From assembly GCF_963259705.1 (NCBI RefSeq), contig NC_081847.1, positions 70,205,754 through 70,269,753 on the forward strand: 64,000 bases of DNA, given 5' to 3'. Position 1 is the first letter of the stretch, and the number at the start of each line of letters is the position of its first letter. Made by a program: the position numbers and the translations under genes. Of this stretch, positions 1 through 13,102 are shown piece by piece. Below the pieces are notes generated by a model. That model did no database searches, had not been told where the DNA came from, and saw only the letters and a list, made by a program, of their open reading frames with translations. This stretch comes from Myotis daubentonii. Its lineage: Eukaryota > Chordata > Mammalia > Chiroptera > Vespertilionidae.

Positions 1-1235
1 TAAAGGTCAAGGTTCATTTTTTCAATAGTTCCAGACCATTTATTGATGGATTCCTCTTGTATTCAGCTGTATGGTAACTTCACTTATGTATGCGGGATTA
101 TTTCTGAGCAGCTCTTTTTTTTTTTTTTTTTTTTTTTTTTACTCCACTGTATGTTCCTTCTCTTAAATTGCTTGAATAAATATATATTTTTTAATTTTGA
201 AGAGTTTGAGAAGTATTGGTATTAATTCTTCTTTAAATGTTTGGCAGAATTTACTTATGAAGCAAGCTGGTCCTGAGTGTTTCTTTATTGAAATTTTTTT
301 GGTTGCTGATTCAATTTCCTCACTTGTTAGTGGTCTGCTCAGATTTTCTCTTTCTTCATGATTCAGTCTTGGTCGGTTGTATGTTTCTAGGAATTTATAC
401 ATTTCTTCAAGATTACAATTTATTGGCATGTAAGTGTCCACAGTAGTCTCTTATGTATCTTTATATTATGTGGTATTAGTTGTAACGCCTCCTCTTTCAT
501 TCATAATTCATTTGACCTCACTCTCCTTTTTGGAGAGTCTAGCTAGAAGTTTCTCAGATTTATCTTCTACAAAAAGTAACTCTGAGTTTTATTGATCTTT
601 TCTATTGTCTAATTCACTTATTTTTGCTCTCATTTTTATTATTTCTTTTCTTTTGTTGACTTTATGCAGTTTCTTTTCCTAGTTCTTTGCAGTGTAAAGT
701 TAGGTTGTTAATTTGAATCTTTCTTTTTTCTTAATGTTGTCATATATTGTATAAATGCTTCAATTTTAGAAGTGCTTTTGCTGCATAAGGGTTAGTATTT
801 TCCATTTCCATTTATTTTGAGATATTTTCTAATCTCTCTTTTGATTTATCTTTTGACCCACTAATTGTTCAGGAATGTGTTATTTAATTTTTACATACTT
901 GTGGATTTTCCAGTCTACATCTGAGAATTAATTTCTGTTAGGTCCATTTGGTCTAAAGTACAAGTCCAATTTTTTTTTTTTACTGATTATCTGTTTGGAT
1001 GAATATCCATTATTGAAAACGGGGCATTGAATTTCTCTACTATCTCTATTATTGTATTTTGTCTATTTCTCCCATAAGATATGTTAATATTTGCTTTATA
1101 TATTTAAGTGCTTCATTATTGGGTGCATATCTATCTACTATTGTTATACCCTCTTGATGAATTGACCCCTTTATCATTGTATAATGACAGTCTTTGTCTC
1201 TTGTGACAGATTTAAAAATCTTTTAATTTGTTTTT

Positions 1236-1458
1236 TTTACTTTTAAAATATGTTTTTATTTGATTTCAGAGAGGAAGGGAGAAGGAGAGAGAGAGATAGA
1301 AACATCAATGATGGAGAGAACATTGGTTGGCTGCCTCCTGCAAGCCCCCCATCGGGGTTTGAGCCTACAACCCAGTCATGTGGGCTGACTGGTAATCAAA
1401 CTGTGATCTTCTGGTTCATAGGTAGATGCTCAACCACTGAGCAACACCAGCTGGACAT
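1236..1458 (-). mobile_element. VES SINE
   Basis: Reverse-oriented VES body (TTTTTATTTGATTTCAGAGA ... CAACCACTGAGCAACACCAG). TGACAGATTTTAAA-type sequence occurs on both sides and again at about 1626. Confidence 0.75.
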
Positions 1459-1474
1459 GACAGATTTTAAATAA

Positions 1475-1627
1475 AACCTGATTCTACACAGAGGAAGGGA
1501 GAGATCCCCAACTGGGGATCGAACCTGCAGCCTGGGTATGTGCCCTGCCTGGGAATCGAAGCTGCCACCATTTTTGGTGTACAGAATGGTGTTCCAACCA
1601 ACCGAGTCACACAAACCATGGCTCTTG
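1475..1627 (-). mobile_element. Older tRNA-derived SINE
   Basis: Contains GGGGATCGAACCTGCAGCC and GTTCCAACCAACCGAGTCAC, the reverse of a tRNA-like head. Confidence 0.6.
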
Positions 1628-1985
1628 TGACAGATTTTGAAGGAAAGTCTATTTTATCTGACATAAATATGCCATCCTTGCTGTCTTTTGGTTACATTTG
1701 CCTGGAATATCTTTTCCCTTCTCTTCACTTTCACCCTATCTATATATGTCCATAAAGCCTTGAGTATTTTGATGCTCTATTGTTAGTGCATTCATGTTAA
1801 GTCTATGAATGATATATTATTCATATTCAGCATCCTCCCAGGGGAAAGAAAGAAAAACCCCATTCTGTCTCCCAAGTCTCCTTATTGAGTTGGTGTAACC
1901 CTACCGGAAAGTGAGGGTTTGTTGATCTTTTACTCTCTCTGCTGGGATAGATTGGAAAGAGAACTCCCAGCAGTAATCTGCAATC

Positions 1986-2241
1986 TTACCTAATAATATG
2001 CAAACATGTAAACTGATCATCCCTCTGGTACGCTCACCAGCCAATCAGGAGAGTATGCAAATTAACCCAACAAAGATGGTGGTTAATTTGCATACATAGG
2101 CACGAAGTGGCAGAGCGAAGACAGAAGGCTCTGGCCGGAGCAGGGAAGGCCTGGGTCCTGGGTGCCAGAGGAAAACCGGTGCCGGCAGCCAGGGGAAGGG
2201 AAGGCCTAGTGCACAAATCTCTTCGTGCAACGGGCCTCTAG
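1986..2241 (+). mobile_element. HeliBat Helitron
   Basis: 5' end CCTAATAATATGCAAAC; 3' hairpin region around GTGCACAAATCTCTTCGTGC ending GGGCCTCTAG, followed by T. Confidence 0.75.
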
Positions 2242-3045
2242 TATATCCATAAGCATGGTTATCTTTCTTGGCCTCCTTTATTCTGGCCATCGTGTAGTCA
2301 AACCCTGGTCCCCCAGCTTCCCATCCTTTATCCCCTCACTGAGAAGAGTCGGACCCACCTATTAGAGTAACTTCTCCCCGATTTCCTATCCTGTCACTTG
2401 TTCTTCAATAAATTAATTAATGTGAAGCATCCCTTCAAGATTCCATCCTGGAGGGTCAGTTTGATTTATTCCAGGTACTTTCCAGTCTACCCATGTTCCC
2501 CTCAAAGCAAGTCATGCTGCATAGATTTCATTTGTTGAGGAAAGTGTGGTAATTTATTTATCTTTTTCTTTAATGTACTTCCTTGTATCCCACCCTTTTC
2601 AGTACATTCTCAATATTTCAATATTGATGATAATCATAAAATCTCATAGTTCTTTAACAGTCAGGAGTGTACAAAGTATTTTGATGCTCATCAGTTTATT
2701 TGATCTTTCTCTTGGCGCAATCCTGTGGAAGGAGAACAGCAGAATTGCTTACGTCATTTTCCTAAACATGACGCAAGGCTCACAGGGGCTGAGTTGGAAG
2801 TGGTGGAGCCAAGCAGCTAAAGGTCCAGGTTTTGTGGAGTTTGAACAATTTTGGGAACCGTATTTTAGAAAAACAATGCATAACTATGAACACAAAATTA
2901 GGTGTGGCGGCTGGGGAGGGACCATGGGAGGTTGGCTCCAGGGTGTGTCTGGCCCATCTCACTCAGTCCTGACCCACCCTGCCCACCACCTTCTAATTAA
3001 TTTCCTTTCAATGTGCACGAATGCGTGCATGGGAACACTAGCTAT
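2242..3045. other. No gene recognised
   Basis: A 183-codon open frame (2546-3097) has no recognisable domain and runs into the L1 3' UTR, so I do not call it. No structured repeat seen. Confidence 0.4.
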
Positions 3046-3460
3046 AAATAAGTACGTCATGGGATATGATGTACAGCATAGGGAACATTATCAGTAACAT
3101 TATAATAACAGTGTGTTGGCAGATTGTAACTAGACTTATCCTGGGGATCATTTCATAATGTATCTATATATATAAAAGGCTAATATGCGAAGTGTCCCCT
3201 CAGGAGTTTGACCGGGAGACTGGGAGTTTGATCGCTCGTTATAATGTGTGCTAACCATCAGGGGGTGGCGAGGAATGAAGGAAGGCCCCGGCCGGCAGCT
3301 GGAAGGCCCCAATCAGCCCTGATTGCCTGCCAGGCCTAGGGGTCCTACCCGGGCATGTGATTTTGTACACTGAGCTTCTAGTATAAATATCAAATCACTA
3401 AGTTATAAACCTGAAACAAAGGATATTGTATGTCAATTATACATCACTTTTAAAAAAAGA
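3046..3460 (+). mobile_element. Old L1 3' UTR fragment, split by a Helitron
   Basis: GGGATATGATGTACAGCATA and later AAACCTGAAACAAAGGATAT with ATGTCAATTATACATCAC are L1 3' UTR signatures. Helitron at 3163-3381. Confidence 0.65.
3163..3381 (+). mobile_element. HeliBat Helitron
   Basis: 5' end TCTATATATATAAAAGGC; 3' end GAGCTTCTAG followed by T. Confidence 0.78.
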
Positions 3461-3599
3461 AAGAATATATATTTATAACACCTTTATTTATGCTTTGTGG
3501 CTGATTATTCCATGTTGCTTCTTCTTATAACAATGGTTTTTATATCTTATTTCTATGGAGAGAACAGAAATGTAACTCAGTCTTTGCTCTAACATGGTC

Positions 3600-3870
3600 G
3601 ATTAAAAATTTAAAGTTATAGTCCTGGAAATCTAACATGCAATATAGTTATTACAGTCAACAGTACTTTATTATAATCTTCAAAGTTTCTAAGAGACTAG
3701 ATTTTAATCATTTTCACTACAAAAATAAATAATAATTATGTGATATGATGGTGGTATTAGCTAATGCTATGGTGGTAGTTATACTGCAATATGTAAATGT
3801 ATCAAATCAACATGATATATACCTTAAACTCACACAATGTTATATGTCATTTATATCTCAATAAAAGTAA
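3600..3870 (+). mobile_element. Old L1 3' UTR fragment
   Basis: TATATGTCATTTATATCTCAATAAAA tail preceded by typical L1 3' UTR text; flanks not resolved. Confidence 0.55.
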
Positions 3871-3997
3871 GTTATTGATTGTTTAGGAAAAAATCTTTTT
3901 GGGTTCATTAACACTGGTAATGCCACATCTGTAATTTTCTCCATAGTTTCTGGCTCAGGTAGGGCAAGCCCTTGGTGAATTCTAACTCATTAATTTT

Positions 3998-4220
3998 TTT
4001 AAAAGTATATATATTTTTTAATTGATTTCAAAGAGAAAGGGAGAGGGAGAGAGAGCGAGCAAAACATCAGTGATGAGGGAGAATCATTGATCAGTGGCTT
4101 CCTGCATGCCCTCTACTGGGAATCGAGCCTGCAACCTGGGTATGTGCCCTGACCAAGAATCAAACCGTGACCTCCTGGTTCATAGATTGATGCTCAAACA
4201 CTGAGCCATGCCATCCGGGC
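3998..4220 (-). mobile_element. VES SINE
   Basis: Reverse VES body with A/T-rich left end and a CACTGAGCCATGCCATCCGG right end. Confidence 0.78.
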
Positions 4221-5843
4221 TCTAACTCATTGATCTTGATCTAATGGACTTTCATTGTAGCCTAATAGCCACTCACCCAGCTCTACCAAGTCTTCACCAG
4301 CACCCACCTTGTGCTTATCCTGGGGTCATGCTATGACTATGAAGCCTTAAAGGCTGGCCCCAAGCAGTTGCAGTTTAGCATCTGATTGAGATTTCTCCTT
4401 GAGGTCAAATATGGGATCAATTTGCTTGATGTGTGCAACCAAGGGCAGATTGTCAGTGGAGGTTGTCGGATGTGAACGCAGTAGTACATTCAGACCACCA
4501 TTAGGGCATGCAGTATACCGCCGGGTTGGGACAGTGCAGCCCAACTCCATGCTTGGATGGGCTGCTCCTTCCCTCCTCATTCCAGGTGGAGAGAGCACTG
4601 AGCCTTGGGAGGAGAAGGTGAAGGGCCTGCAGCTTAAGCTCCATGAGGCTCATGGTAAATTAGCCTTCGTGAACAAGCTGAAAAGGCTGTGTGCCACTCA
4701 GATCTCACTGGGGAGAGTGGTCTCAAATTTAATGCTTCTCAATACCATCCTGACAGCGAACGAAGAAAAATAAAATTGTGGAGGCCTGTGGGGAAAAGGG
4801 GGCTACTTAGTCTTTTCCCCCCGTCTGGATTCCTTGAACATTCATGGATTGCACCATGTTGCGCCTCCAGAGAACTGCTGCCACTGAATTGTGTGCTGTC
4901 AGCCTATGCTAATAATCCATAAAGAAGTAGCCCAGAAAACTTCCTGGAGTCTAACATGAGGCTGCCATGGGGTTGTTCACCTCACCACACAATGTTTCCT
5001 CTTTGAGAACATGGGGAAGAGCTGTGTCTTTTGCCATTTACCACCATGAATAGTTCCATTTTTCTTGAGTATCTTCTTGGGTTAACCTCATGCTTAGTCT
5101 AAACTTTGTAACTGACTGTGCTCCCCTTATCCTGCTGTTATTACAAAAGCCTAGAGCCATTTTATGATATCTTATAATGAGTGTCTATGATCCTATAGCA
5201 TGCATTTGCTATACTACTCTCCTTCATGGTTCTATCATACTTTATTATCCCTTATATTTCCTTTGCTCTGTCTTCTTTATATAAACTAAACTAAATTTGT
5301 TTTTTTCCCCATAGTATGTATTTTGAATCTTGGTAAACTACCTTAAATTCTTCCAAAACAAGGTTGAATATCAATAAATAAATGACTACAACTATAAATT
5401 GACTTGAACTCAAGTCTTCATATTAAATTAAATTAAAATTTTTTTCCAGGAAATCATGTTGCTTTGAAGGTGGGAAGCGTGGGATGAGCTCTGGGGACAC
5501 AAGGTTGCCCTTGGTTCATTAGTTTCATGGTTGGGTACCTGGTACATCCTGTTCGGCACCAAGGGCTGAGAGGTAGTGAAGTGGGGGAAGATGGGAACTA
5601 AATGCAAGAGAAGCCACCAAGAATTTAGGTCCTAATTTAAAAGAATAGTCTCAGTTCAGAGATTTCTCCAACTTTCTCATAATAGCATCAAACAGGCGGT
5701 TCATCTGAATCCTTCTTGGTGCTTTCCTCACTGTTCCAGAGAAGTAGAATAGGTGGTAAGAGCAGCACTCAGACCCCAGGATGGGCTACCTTCCTGCCTT
5801 AGCCTTTACCCCGAAAAACCGTTAGAATGTTGTGAAGCTCGCC
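4221..5843. other. Unassigned; possible decayed retrocopy near 4580-4790
   Basis: A 124-codon plus-strand frame (4399-4773) ends in EEKVKGLQLKLHEAHGKLAF and NEEK-stop next to AATAAA (4768-4775), like the end of a processed copy. I cannot name a parent gene. The rest holds nothing I recognise. Confidence 0.25.
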
Positions 5844-6090
5844 CTAGCCAGTTTTGCTCAGTGGATAGAGCATTGGCCTACGAACTGAAAGGTTCCAGGT
5901 TCGATTCCAGTCAAGGGCACATACCTCGGTTGCCGGCTCCTCCCCATCCCAGGCCCTGGTCCAGGCGCTTGCAGGAGTCAATCAATCAATGAGTTTCTCT
6001 CAAATCGATATTTCTCTGTCTTTTCCTCTCTTTTCCACTCTTTCTAAAAATCAATGGAAAAATATCCTGGGGTGAGGATTAAAAAAAAAA
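5844..6090 (+). mobile_element. VES SINE
   Basis: TTTTGCTCAGTGGATAGAGC head, GGTTCGATTCCAG box, poly(A) tail near 6080-6090. Confidence 0.82.
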
Positions 6091-9000
6091 TATTGTGAGG
6101 CTAGACTTTACAGTAGGATTTCCTAATGCCCTAGGAGGTGTTCTTTCCTTGTAGTCCTAACCCACAATTTTGTTCTTCATTGAGGAGGGAGCACCTAAAT
6201 GAGGAGAAAAGACTGATGGGATGTGGGACCTATCTCTGACACTCTTGAGTAGGCAGTTTTCTGAAAAGTGGTCCAGGGGAGTAACTAGGTACTCTGTGTT
6301 TGATCAGAGCTTAATAAACTGACACCAACTGATGATGGAACTAGACAAGCCAGTGGTACAAATTCGCATGATTCAGGAAGCATCTGCTTGGAAGGGGACC
6401 ACTATGAAACTACTGCTATCAGAACTTCATGGAAACCCAACCGCTGCCCCAGCCACTACTGATAGGTCGTCTTTCTTTCAGCAAAAGAGTTTCCAAGTAA
6501 GTTTTTGAAAGCTGGGATATGAAAGAGGGCAGGTGACATTCTAGAACAGGATTGTGTTGTGAGTACCTGCTACACACAGATGAGGAGTTCTGCCTGTTAG
6601 GATATGGACACTATGGAATAAGAGGTCTGAGAACAAGGGAAGTGTATTACATGCTTCTATGTCAAATGCTGTGCCAGGCCCATTGAACTGGTTAGGACAA
6701 AACAAGACCCAAGATACTGTACTTTGATTCTACCAATGCCCCCTTCTGTCTAAGTGGCCTGAATCAGTCTTCCCTTTCTCTGGTCCTCATTTCTTCTCAC
6801 TTTAAAATGCAAGGATTAGAGCAGATGATTGCACAGAATCCTTCTGGTTTGAAGAGTGTGGGAAGAAGGAGTGTGAATTGTGTCTGTGTCCAACCCCCTC
6901 ACCAAAATAACACCTTCAGATTTTTCTCCTTTAGTCCAGTGTGCTGAGAACCCAATGAAATTGGGCGTTTCTCTGAACAAGCACTCAATCTACTTTGAGA
7001 CTGACATCCTCAACTGCCAGATGTCCACAAAGGAGGACATGGTGGTTATAACTATAGTTTTTTGACCAGAGAGGCATATAAGGGCAGCTGGTCATTCTCA
7101 AAGTAGGAATCTCACAACATACAAACATTCAGAGGCTGAGAAGTATCCATGGATGAAGAGGCCAAAAGGTAAGAATTTGCTATGGGGAGGGACTTACATG
7201 AATAATGGCCCAAAAATGAGGATTTTCTTTGCTTTTCAAATGAATGGGGCATCTAGTGCCAGTTGTTTGCAAAACTTGGAAAGAATCATGATTAAAATTC
7301 CAAGCTTCTCTTCATATCGCTTCCTGTTAAGGCTGCTTGAGTTATTGTGTTGCTGTCCTTGGCACTTCAGGGATTTCCAAACACTAGGAGCTCATCCTCA
7401 TATCCTCAATTCACCCCACCACCTCATCCCTTGTGCACATCATATGAATATTATATGCCCGTGGTGAATGAAGGCATTCCAAGCAGATGCCCCTGACCAA
7501 TGGAGTTTTTAACATTTGAGTTCCAGAAAAAACTCCTTGATCTGTTGTGAAGAAATCCACCTCTCAGGAACATTCTTAGATATGTTCCAAGGGTCTTACT
7601 ATATCTTGCCCCTCAGGCATATTGTACACATCCCAAATATTTCTCCCTTAGGACTGTGTCCCTGGCCTTCTGATCTTTCCCCCATCATATATCATATGGA
7701 AAGTGTCCATGCTGAGGCACTAAAAGCAGAGCACACAAAGCTAATTGGGAATAGATCTAAGTTGATCAGCTCTATACAGGTAATTTCTTCCTAACTTACT
7801 ATGACTTCTTTCTGCTCCCTTGGTCACTGCAGATGCAAGATGTTTTGTTATTAATGTTATTTATGAGCCTAGCACTATTTGCTGACTTTAGGTTAAACAG
7901 CTCTCTCCACCACTGCTCCAAAAGATTCCCTGGATTTGTCTAACGGGGAAAGTGTCTACACTCAACTCCTTTCTTGGTCATCCACATTCCAGGAGCAGGT
8001 TTGATTCCTGGATTCGAGTTTTCTGTAGCAACTCAGCCATACTGGTACACTACTACACTCATTATTTGTATCTCGAATCACTAACATTTCCCCCTAAAAC
8101 CTTCAAGTTTCTTCATACCTCTGTTATATAGCTTCCTGTATTGTAGTCAACCTCCATCTAGGATCTTTGACTGAAACAATTCCTTTGATATAGTCAGACA
8201 TTCACTTAGTTCTGGTTGAACTGAAGTGGGAAGTTTGTTCCAATAAGAATGTGTTGACAGGACACAAAAGGACTTAGTAAAAGTTTTCATCAGGAGAGTT
8301 CCAGATTCCAACCAGGGCTAAGCCTCTGATCCCTCCCTTTACTCTTAGTTTTGCTTTTTCAGACAAGAATTTCTTTCATATATTCAACCTCTAGCCACTA
8401 TCACCACAGCAAAGGCCTTATTAGCGCCTTCCTTCTTTCACATGATTTAAACAGTGGGATATAAGAATATACTCTTCTTCTGTGTGCTTCTGCTTCAATC
8501 TTCCTAGGTCCCCTCCATCCTGACATCACAAACACTATAATATCATCATTTTCATTCATTCAGAAGGGACATTTCCCTTTTATGAAATGCAAAGTGTGAG
8601 TACATTGGATGCGTTATGCATTTGTAGCATTTAAGTTAATCTTTTTCTTATAAACGTTATCAAAGTAGTATTATTATACATCTATATTCTTCAAACGGCC
8701 TCCATGTGGACAGGTGTACTTCCTCCATATTTCCTGGCTCTTTGACTTTGGTCTTGTCCTGTTACTGGCTTTGGTCAAGGGATATGATCAGACTTGACAT
8801 GTGCTTGCAGGATTGGATTTCCTCCTTTGACACCTGCATTTTGCCACGAGAAGAGTGATTCTTGAGATGCCACTGGTCCAAGAAGAATGAGAGACACATG
8901 GATCAAAAGTGGAGCCCACCCCCAGCCTGGATCCAAGCTCAGCCAAACCCAGTTTAGAGTATTTGAACATCTATTTTCCTGTTGATGTGTAAGAGAGAAA

Positions 9001-9369
9001 ATAAATCTTTACTGTTGCTTGTCACAGAGATTTTATTGGGAGGAGATTGTTAGTTAACAATACTGACTAAAATACCCATGCAATAAATTCTACTTTAAAC
9101 ATCACCCACAGGAATAATATAAAATAAAGGAGAACATGGGAGATGGAAAAGAACTAAACTAATTACACAATATTTAATATTAATGACATTTATATTTTTA
9201 AACATCTATTATACAAGGAAGAGAATAATGTGGTCCTCTTTGCTGATTCGAAAGCTATGGCTGATATTGATTTCTTCCTCACACTATTCATCCATATTCC
9301 CTTTGCTTTCAGCCAACAATGTGTTAGCTGGTTGGTGTTGTTTGTTTGTATACTTTTTAACTTGGTAGA
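6091..9369. other. No gene recognised
   Basis: About 3.3 kb of apparently unique, AT-moderate sequence. Open frames are short, without recognisable domains. I looked for Kunitz or WFDC exons and saw none. Confidence 0.4.
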
Positions 9370-10855
9370 ATGGACAAAATAGATTTTAAAGCAAAGGCTG
9401 TAGTAAGAGACAAAGAAGGACACTACATAATGATAAAGGGCACAATCCAACAAGAGGATATAATCCGTATAAATATTTATGCACTCAATATAGGAGCAAC
9501 TAAATATATAAAGCAAATATTGATGGACATAAAGGAATAGATAGTAACATAGTCATTGTAGAGAATTTTAACACCCTACTGACATGAATGGATAGAGTTT
9601 CCAGACAGAAAATCAGCAAGGAAACAGTGACACACTAGATCAGATGGATTAAATTGATATCTTCAGAGCATTTCACTCCTAAGTAGCAGAATATACATTC
9701 TTTTCAAGTGCATATGGAACATTTTATAGAATATATCACACGTTAGGATATAAAACAAGTCTCAATACATTTAAGAAGATTTAAATCATATCAAACATCT
9801 TCTCTGACCATAATGGTAAAACTAGAAATCAATCACAAGAAAAAAAACTGAAAAGCACACAAAGGCATGGAGGATAAATAATATGTTACTGCCCTGACCT
9901 GTTTGGCTCAGTGGATAGAGCATTGGCCTGAGGACTGAAGGGTCCCAGGTTTGATTCCGGTCAGGGGCATGTACCTTGGCTGTGGGCACATCCCCAGTAG
10001 GGGGTGTGCAGGAGACACATGATTGATGCTTCTCTCTCATCAGTGTTTCTAACTCTCTATCCCTTTCCCTTCCTCTATGTAAAAAATCAATAAAATATAT
10101 TAAAAAAATAATATGTTACTAAACAATGAATGGATTAACAAGGAGATCAAGGAAGAACTCAAAAGATGTTTCAAGGAAGAACTTGAAACAAATGAAAATG
10201 AGAACACAGCAACCCCAAATCTATGGGATACAATGAAAGCAACCCTAATAGGGAAATTCTTAGCATTACAAGCCTACCTCAAAAAACAAGAAAAAATCTC
10301 AAACAATCTAACTTTATACTTAACTTAAAGGAACTAGTAAAAGAACAACAAAGTCCAAAGTGAGTAGAAGAAAGGAAATAATAATCAGAGTAGAAATAAA
10401 CAAAATAGAGTCTAAAAAAACAATACAAAAAATCAGTGAGACCAAGAGCTGGTTCTTTGAAAAGAGAAACAAGATTGACAAATCTTTAACTAGACTCATC
10501 AAGAAAAAAAGAGAACTCAAATAAATAAAATCAGAAATGAAAGAGAGAAGCAACAACTGACAGCAAAGAAATATAAAGGATTGTAAAAAAATATTACCAA
10601 ATGGTGAAGGAATTAAGCAACCCCCACCCCCAACAGCCCACAAAACTCATAGACATAGATAACAGTATGGTGATTAGCAGAGGAAAAGCAGGGTGGGGAG
10701 GTAAAGGGGGGATAAATGCTGATGGTGATGGAAGGAGACTTGACTTGGGGTGGTGAACACACAATGCAATATACAGATGATGTGTTATAGAATTGTATAC
10801 CTGAAATCTATGTAAATTTATTAACCAATGTCACCCCAATAAATTCAGTAAAAAT
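9370..10855 (+). mobile_element. Old L1, plus strand, with a VES insertion
   Basis: L1 ORF2-like text (AAATTTGACAATCTTAAC-type decay, TTTGAAAAGAGAAACAAGAT) ending in a 3' UTR with GTCACCCCAATAAATTCA. No open frame of length. Confidence 0.7.
9891..10107 (+). mobile_element. VES SINE with target duplication
   Basis: Flanked by AATAATATGTTACT (9877-9890 and 10107-10120). tRNA-like head GTTTGGCTCAGTGGATAGAG. Confidence 0.9.
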
Positions 10856-11109
10856 TAGCCTTGCAATAACCAAGTCCTTTTGGCCAGTATAACTTTCTTG
10901 TTTCTCTCCTTTCTACTTGAGTCTTTCATTTTGTACATCTTCTTAGAGTACCTTTCTGTTATATTGGATGCCCCTTAGTTTATGAATCATTGAATAAAGA
11001 CAATAAGATCCTTTAAATTAAAAAATAATAATTAGCACATATCTTGGAATTCTATTTCTTCAGAATTGTTGGAACCAAATACTAATACATTAAGTTAAAA
11101 TATCTTCTA

Positions 11110-11512
11110 CTAGAGGCCCAGTGCACGAAATTCGTGCACTGGAGGTGGGGAGGTCCCTCAGCCTGGCCTGTGCCCTCTTGTAGTACGGGACCCCTCGTAG
11201 GATGTCTGACTGCGGCTTAAACCCAATCTGGGACCCCTAGCTCCTTACTACCCTCCTACTCGCTCCTTACCGCTCGGCTTGCTGCTCCTTAGCACTGCCA
11301 TGGAGGCAGGAGAGGCTTCTGCCACTGCCACTGCAATCGCCAGCCGTGAGTCCAGCTTCTGGCTGAGTGGTGCTCCCTCTGTAGGAGCACATTGACCACC
11401 AGGGGGCAGCTCCTGCAATGAGCATCTGCCCCCTCGTGGTCAGTGCACATCATAGCAACTGGTCATTCTGGTCGTTCCACCATAATGCTCACTTAGGCTT
11501 TTATTATATAGA
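11110..11512 (-). mobile_element. HeliBat Helitron, minus strand
   Basis: CTAGAGGCCCAGTGCACGAA at the left is the reversed 3' hairpin (GTGCACGAAATTCGTGCAC). TTTTATTATATAGA at the right is the reversed 5' end. Confidence 0.88.
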
Positions 11513-11678
11513 TAATATTAAAGCCTTGTAAAATTCTCTGACATCCTGATCTTTAATTAGCCATTACTATTTAGACATCAGTTTAAAACAATGCTTTGCA
11601 AGATAATTCTCTGTGATGATGGAAATGCTCTATGTCTGCAGTGTTTAATACAGTAGCTATGAGCCACACGAGGTTCTT

Positions 11679-11894
11679 TTAAAAAATATTTTTATTGATT
11701 TCAGACAGGAAGGGAGAGGGAGCGAGAGAGATGAAAACATCAATGATGAGAGAGAATCATTGATGGGTTGCCTCCTGCATGCCCCCTACTGTGGATAGAG
11801 CCCACAACCTGGGCATGTGCCTTGACAGGGAATTGAACTGTGACCTCATGGTTCATAAGTCGAAGCGCAGCTACTGAGCCATGCTGGACTGGGT
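11679..11894 (-). mobile_element. VES SINE with target duplication
   Basis: Flanked by GCCACACRAGGTTCTT at 11663-11678 and 11895-11910. Confidence 0.88.
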
Positions 11895-11910
11895 GCCACA
11901 CAAGGTTCTT

Positions 11911-12575
11911 GAGCACTTGAATGCAACTAGTGAGACTGTGGGGCTGATGGAGTATTTTATTTTATTGAATTTTAATTAATATAAATTTACATTTAAGTAG
12001 CCTCCTGTACCAGTGCCTACAGAAATGGACAGATCAAGCTCAGTTAATTAAAACAGTGATAGTTGTAGTTTAAACGGGCTAACCTTAATGAGAGAAGCTT
12101 GGCTCACTAGGTAAACTTGAACCACATGTTTGAACTAGATTATGGTGGTCAAGGAACCGCAGAATTTTCTGAACAATGTTTCCAGCTTTGGACCAGGGAC
12201 ATCAAGGATCAGCCTGATTAGAAGGTGTCACAGAAGAGAGGAATAGGACATAGAATTGTGATAAATTTATCTCAGGAAGAGTTCATTTGGAGGGGTTGTG
12301 ATTGGGGGAAAGTAGAATTGTGGACTAGGTAACCACAAATTTCCAAGTTGCTAACATTCACATAGGATTTTCATAAGAAAACAACATCTCCTACAGTTGC
12401 TGGAGGTTTAGTAGAGGAATTGAGATCTTTGTTCAATTAGCTGGTCCTTTATCACATAGTTTAATCACATTATCTTTCAAGGATAGAATACTTTCCATAA
12501 CTATGCTTTGTTTTGTCTTAGAAGACATTTCAAAGATCAGAGACATGACACTTGTCTTTTTTGGGAGCTAATTTT
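11911..12575. other. No feature recognised
   Basis: Apparently unique sequence without an open frame worth calling. Confidence 0.4.
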
Positions 12576-12784
12576 TTTTTTAAATTAAAAAATATTTTTA
12601 TTTATTTCAGAGAGGAAAGGAGTGGGAGAGATAGAAGCATCAGTGATGAGAGAGAATCATTGATTGACTGCCTCCTGCATACCCCCCACTGGGGATCACA
12701 ACCTGGGCATGTACCCTGACTGGAATTGAACTGTGACCTCCTGGTTCATAGGTCGACACTCAACCACTGAGCTACTCCTGGCCA
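12576..12784 (-). mobile_element. VES SINE
   Basis: Reverse VES body, TTTATTTCAGAGAGGAAAGG to CACTGAGCTACTCCTGGCC. Confidence 0.78.
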
Positions 12785-12886
12785 AACCCATTTCTGACTT
12801 CAAGAGCTAATTTATATGGAACCTAGAGAAATTTTTTAAGAGCTTAGAATTTAAAAAATTGTACAAAATGAAAGACTCTTAGGTAC

Positions 12887-13100
12887 CCCTAGCCAGTTTG
12901 GTTCAGTGGATAGAGCATCGGTCTGTGGACTGAAGGGTCCCCAGTTGGATTCTAGTCAAGGGCACATGCAACAAGGGTTGTGGGCTCAATCCCCAGTAGG
13001 GGGATGCATGAGGCAGCCAATCAATGGTTCTCTCTCATCATTGATGTTTCTATCTCTCTCTCTTTCTCCCTTCCTCTCTGAAATCAATAACAAATATATA
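12887..13100 (+). mobile_element. VES SINE
   Basis: GTTTGGTTCAGTGGATAGAG head; tail TCTGAAATCAATAACAAATA runs directly into a Helitron. Confidence 0.8.
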
Positions 13101-13102
13101 CA

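Larger units (their letters stand above)
1..1840 (-). mobile_element. Old L1 ORF2 fragment, minus strand
   Basis: Minus-strand translation at 441-163 gives the start of the reverse transcriptase region (TFKEELIPILLKLF), followed on the plus strand by typical antisense L1 sequence. Interrupted by two SINEs at 1236-1627. Confidence 0.7.

Noticed and set aside
2546..3097. 183-codon plus-strand open frame
   Set aside because: No domain, no splice logic, and its end lies in an L1 3' UTR.
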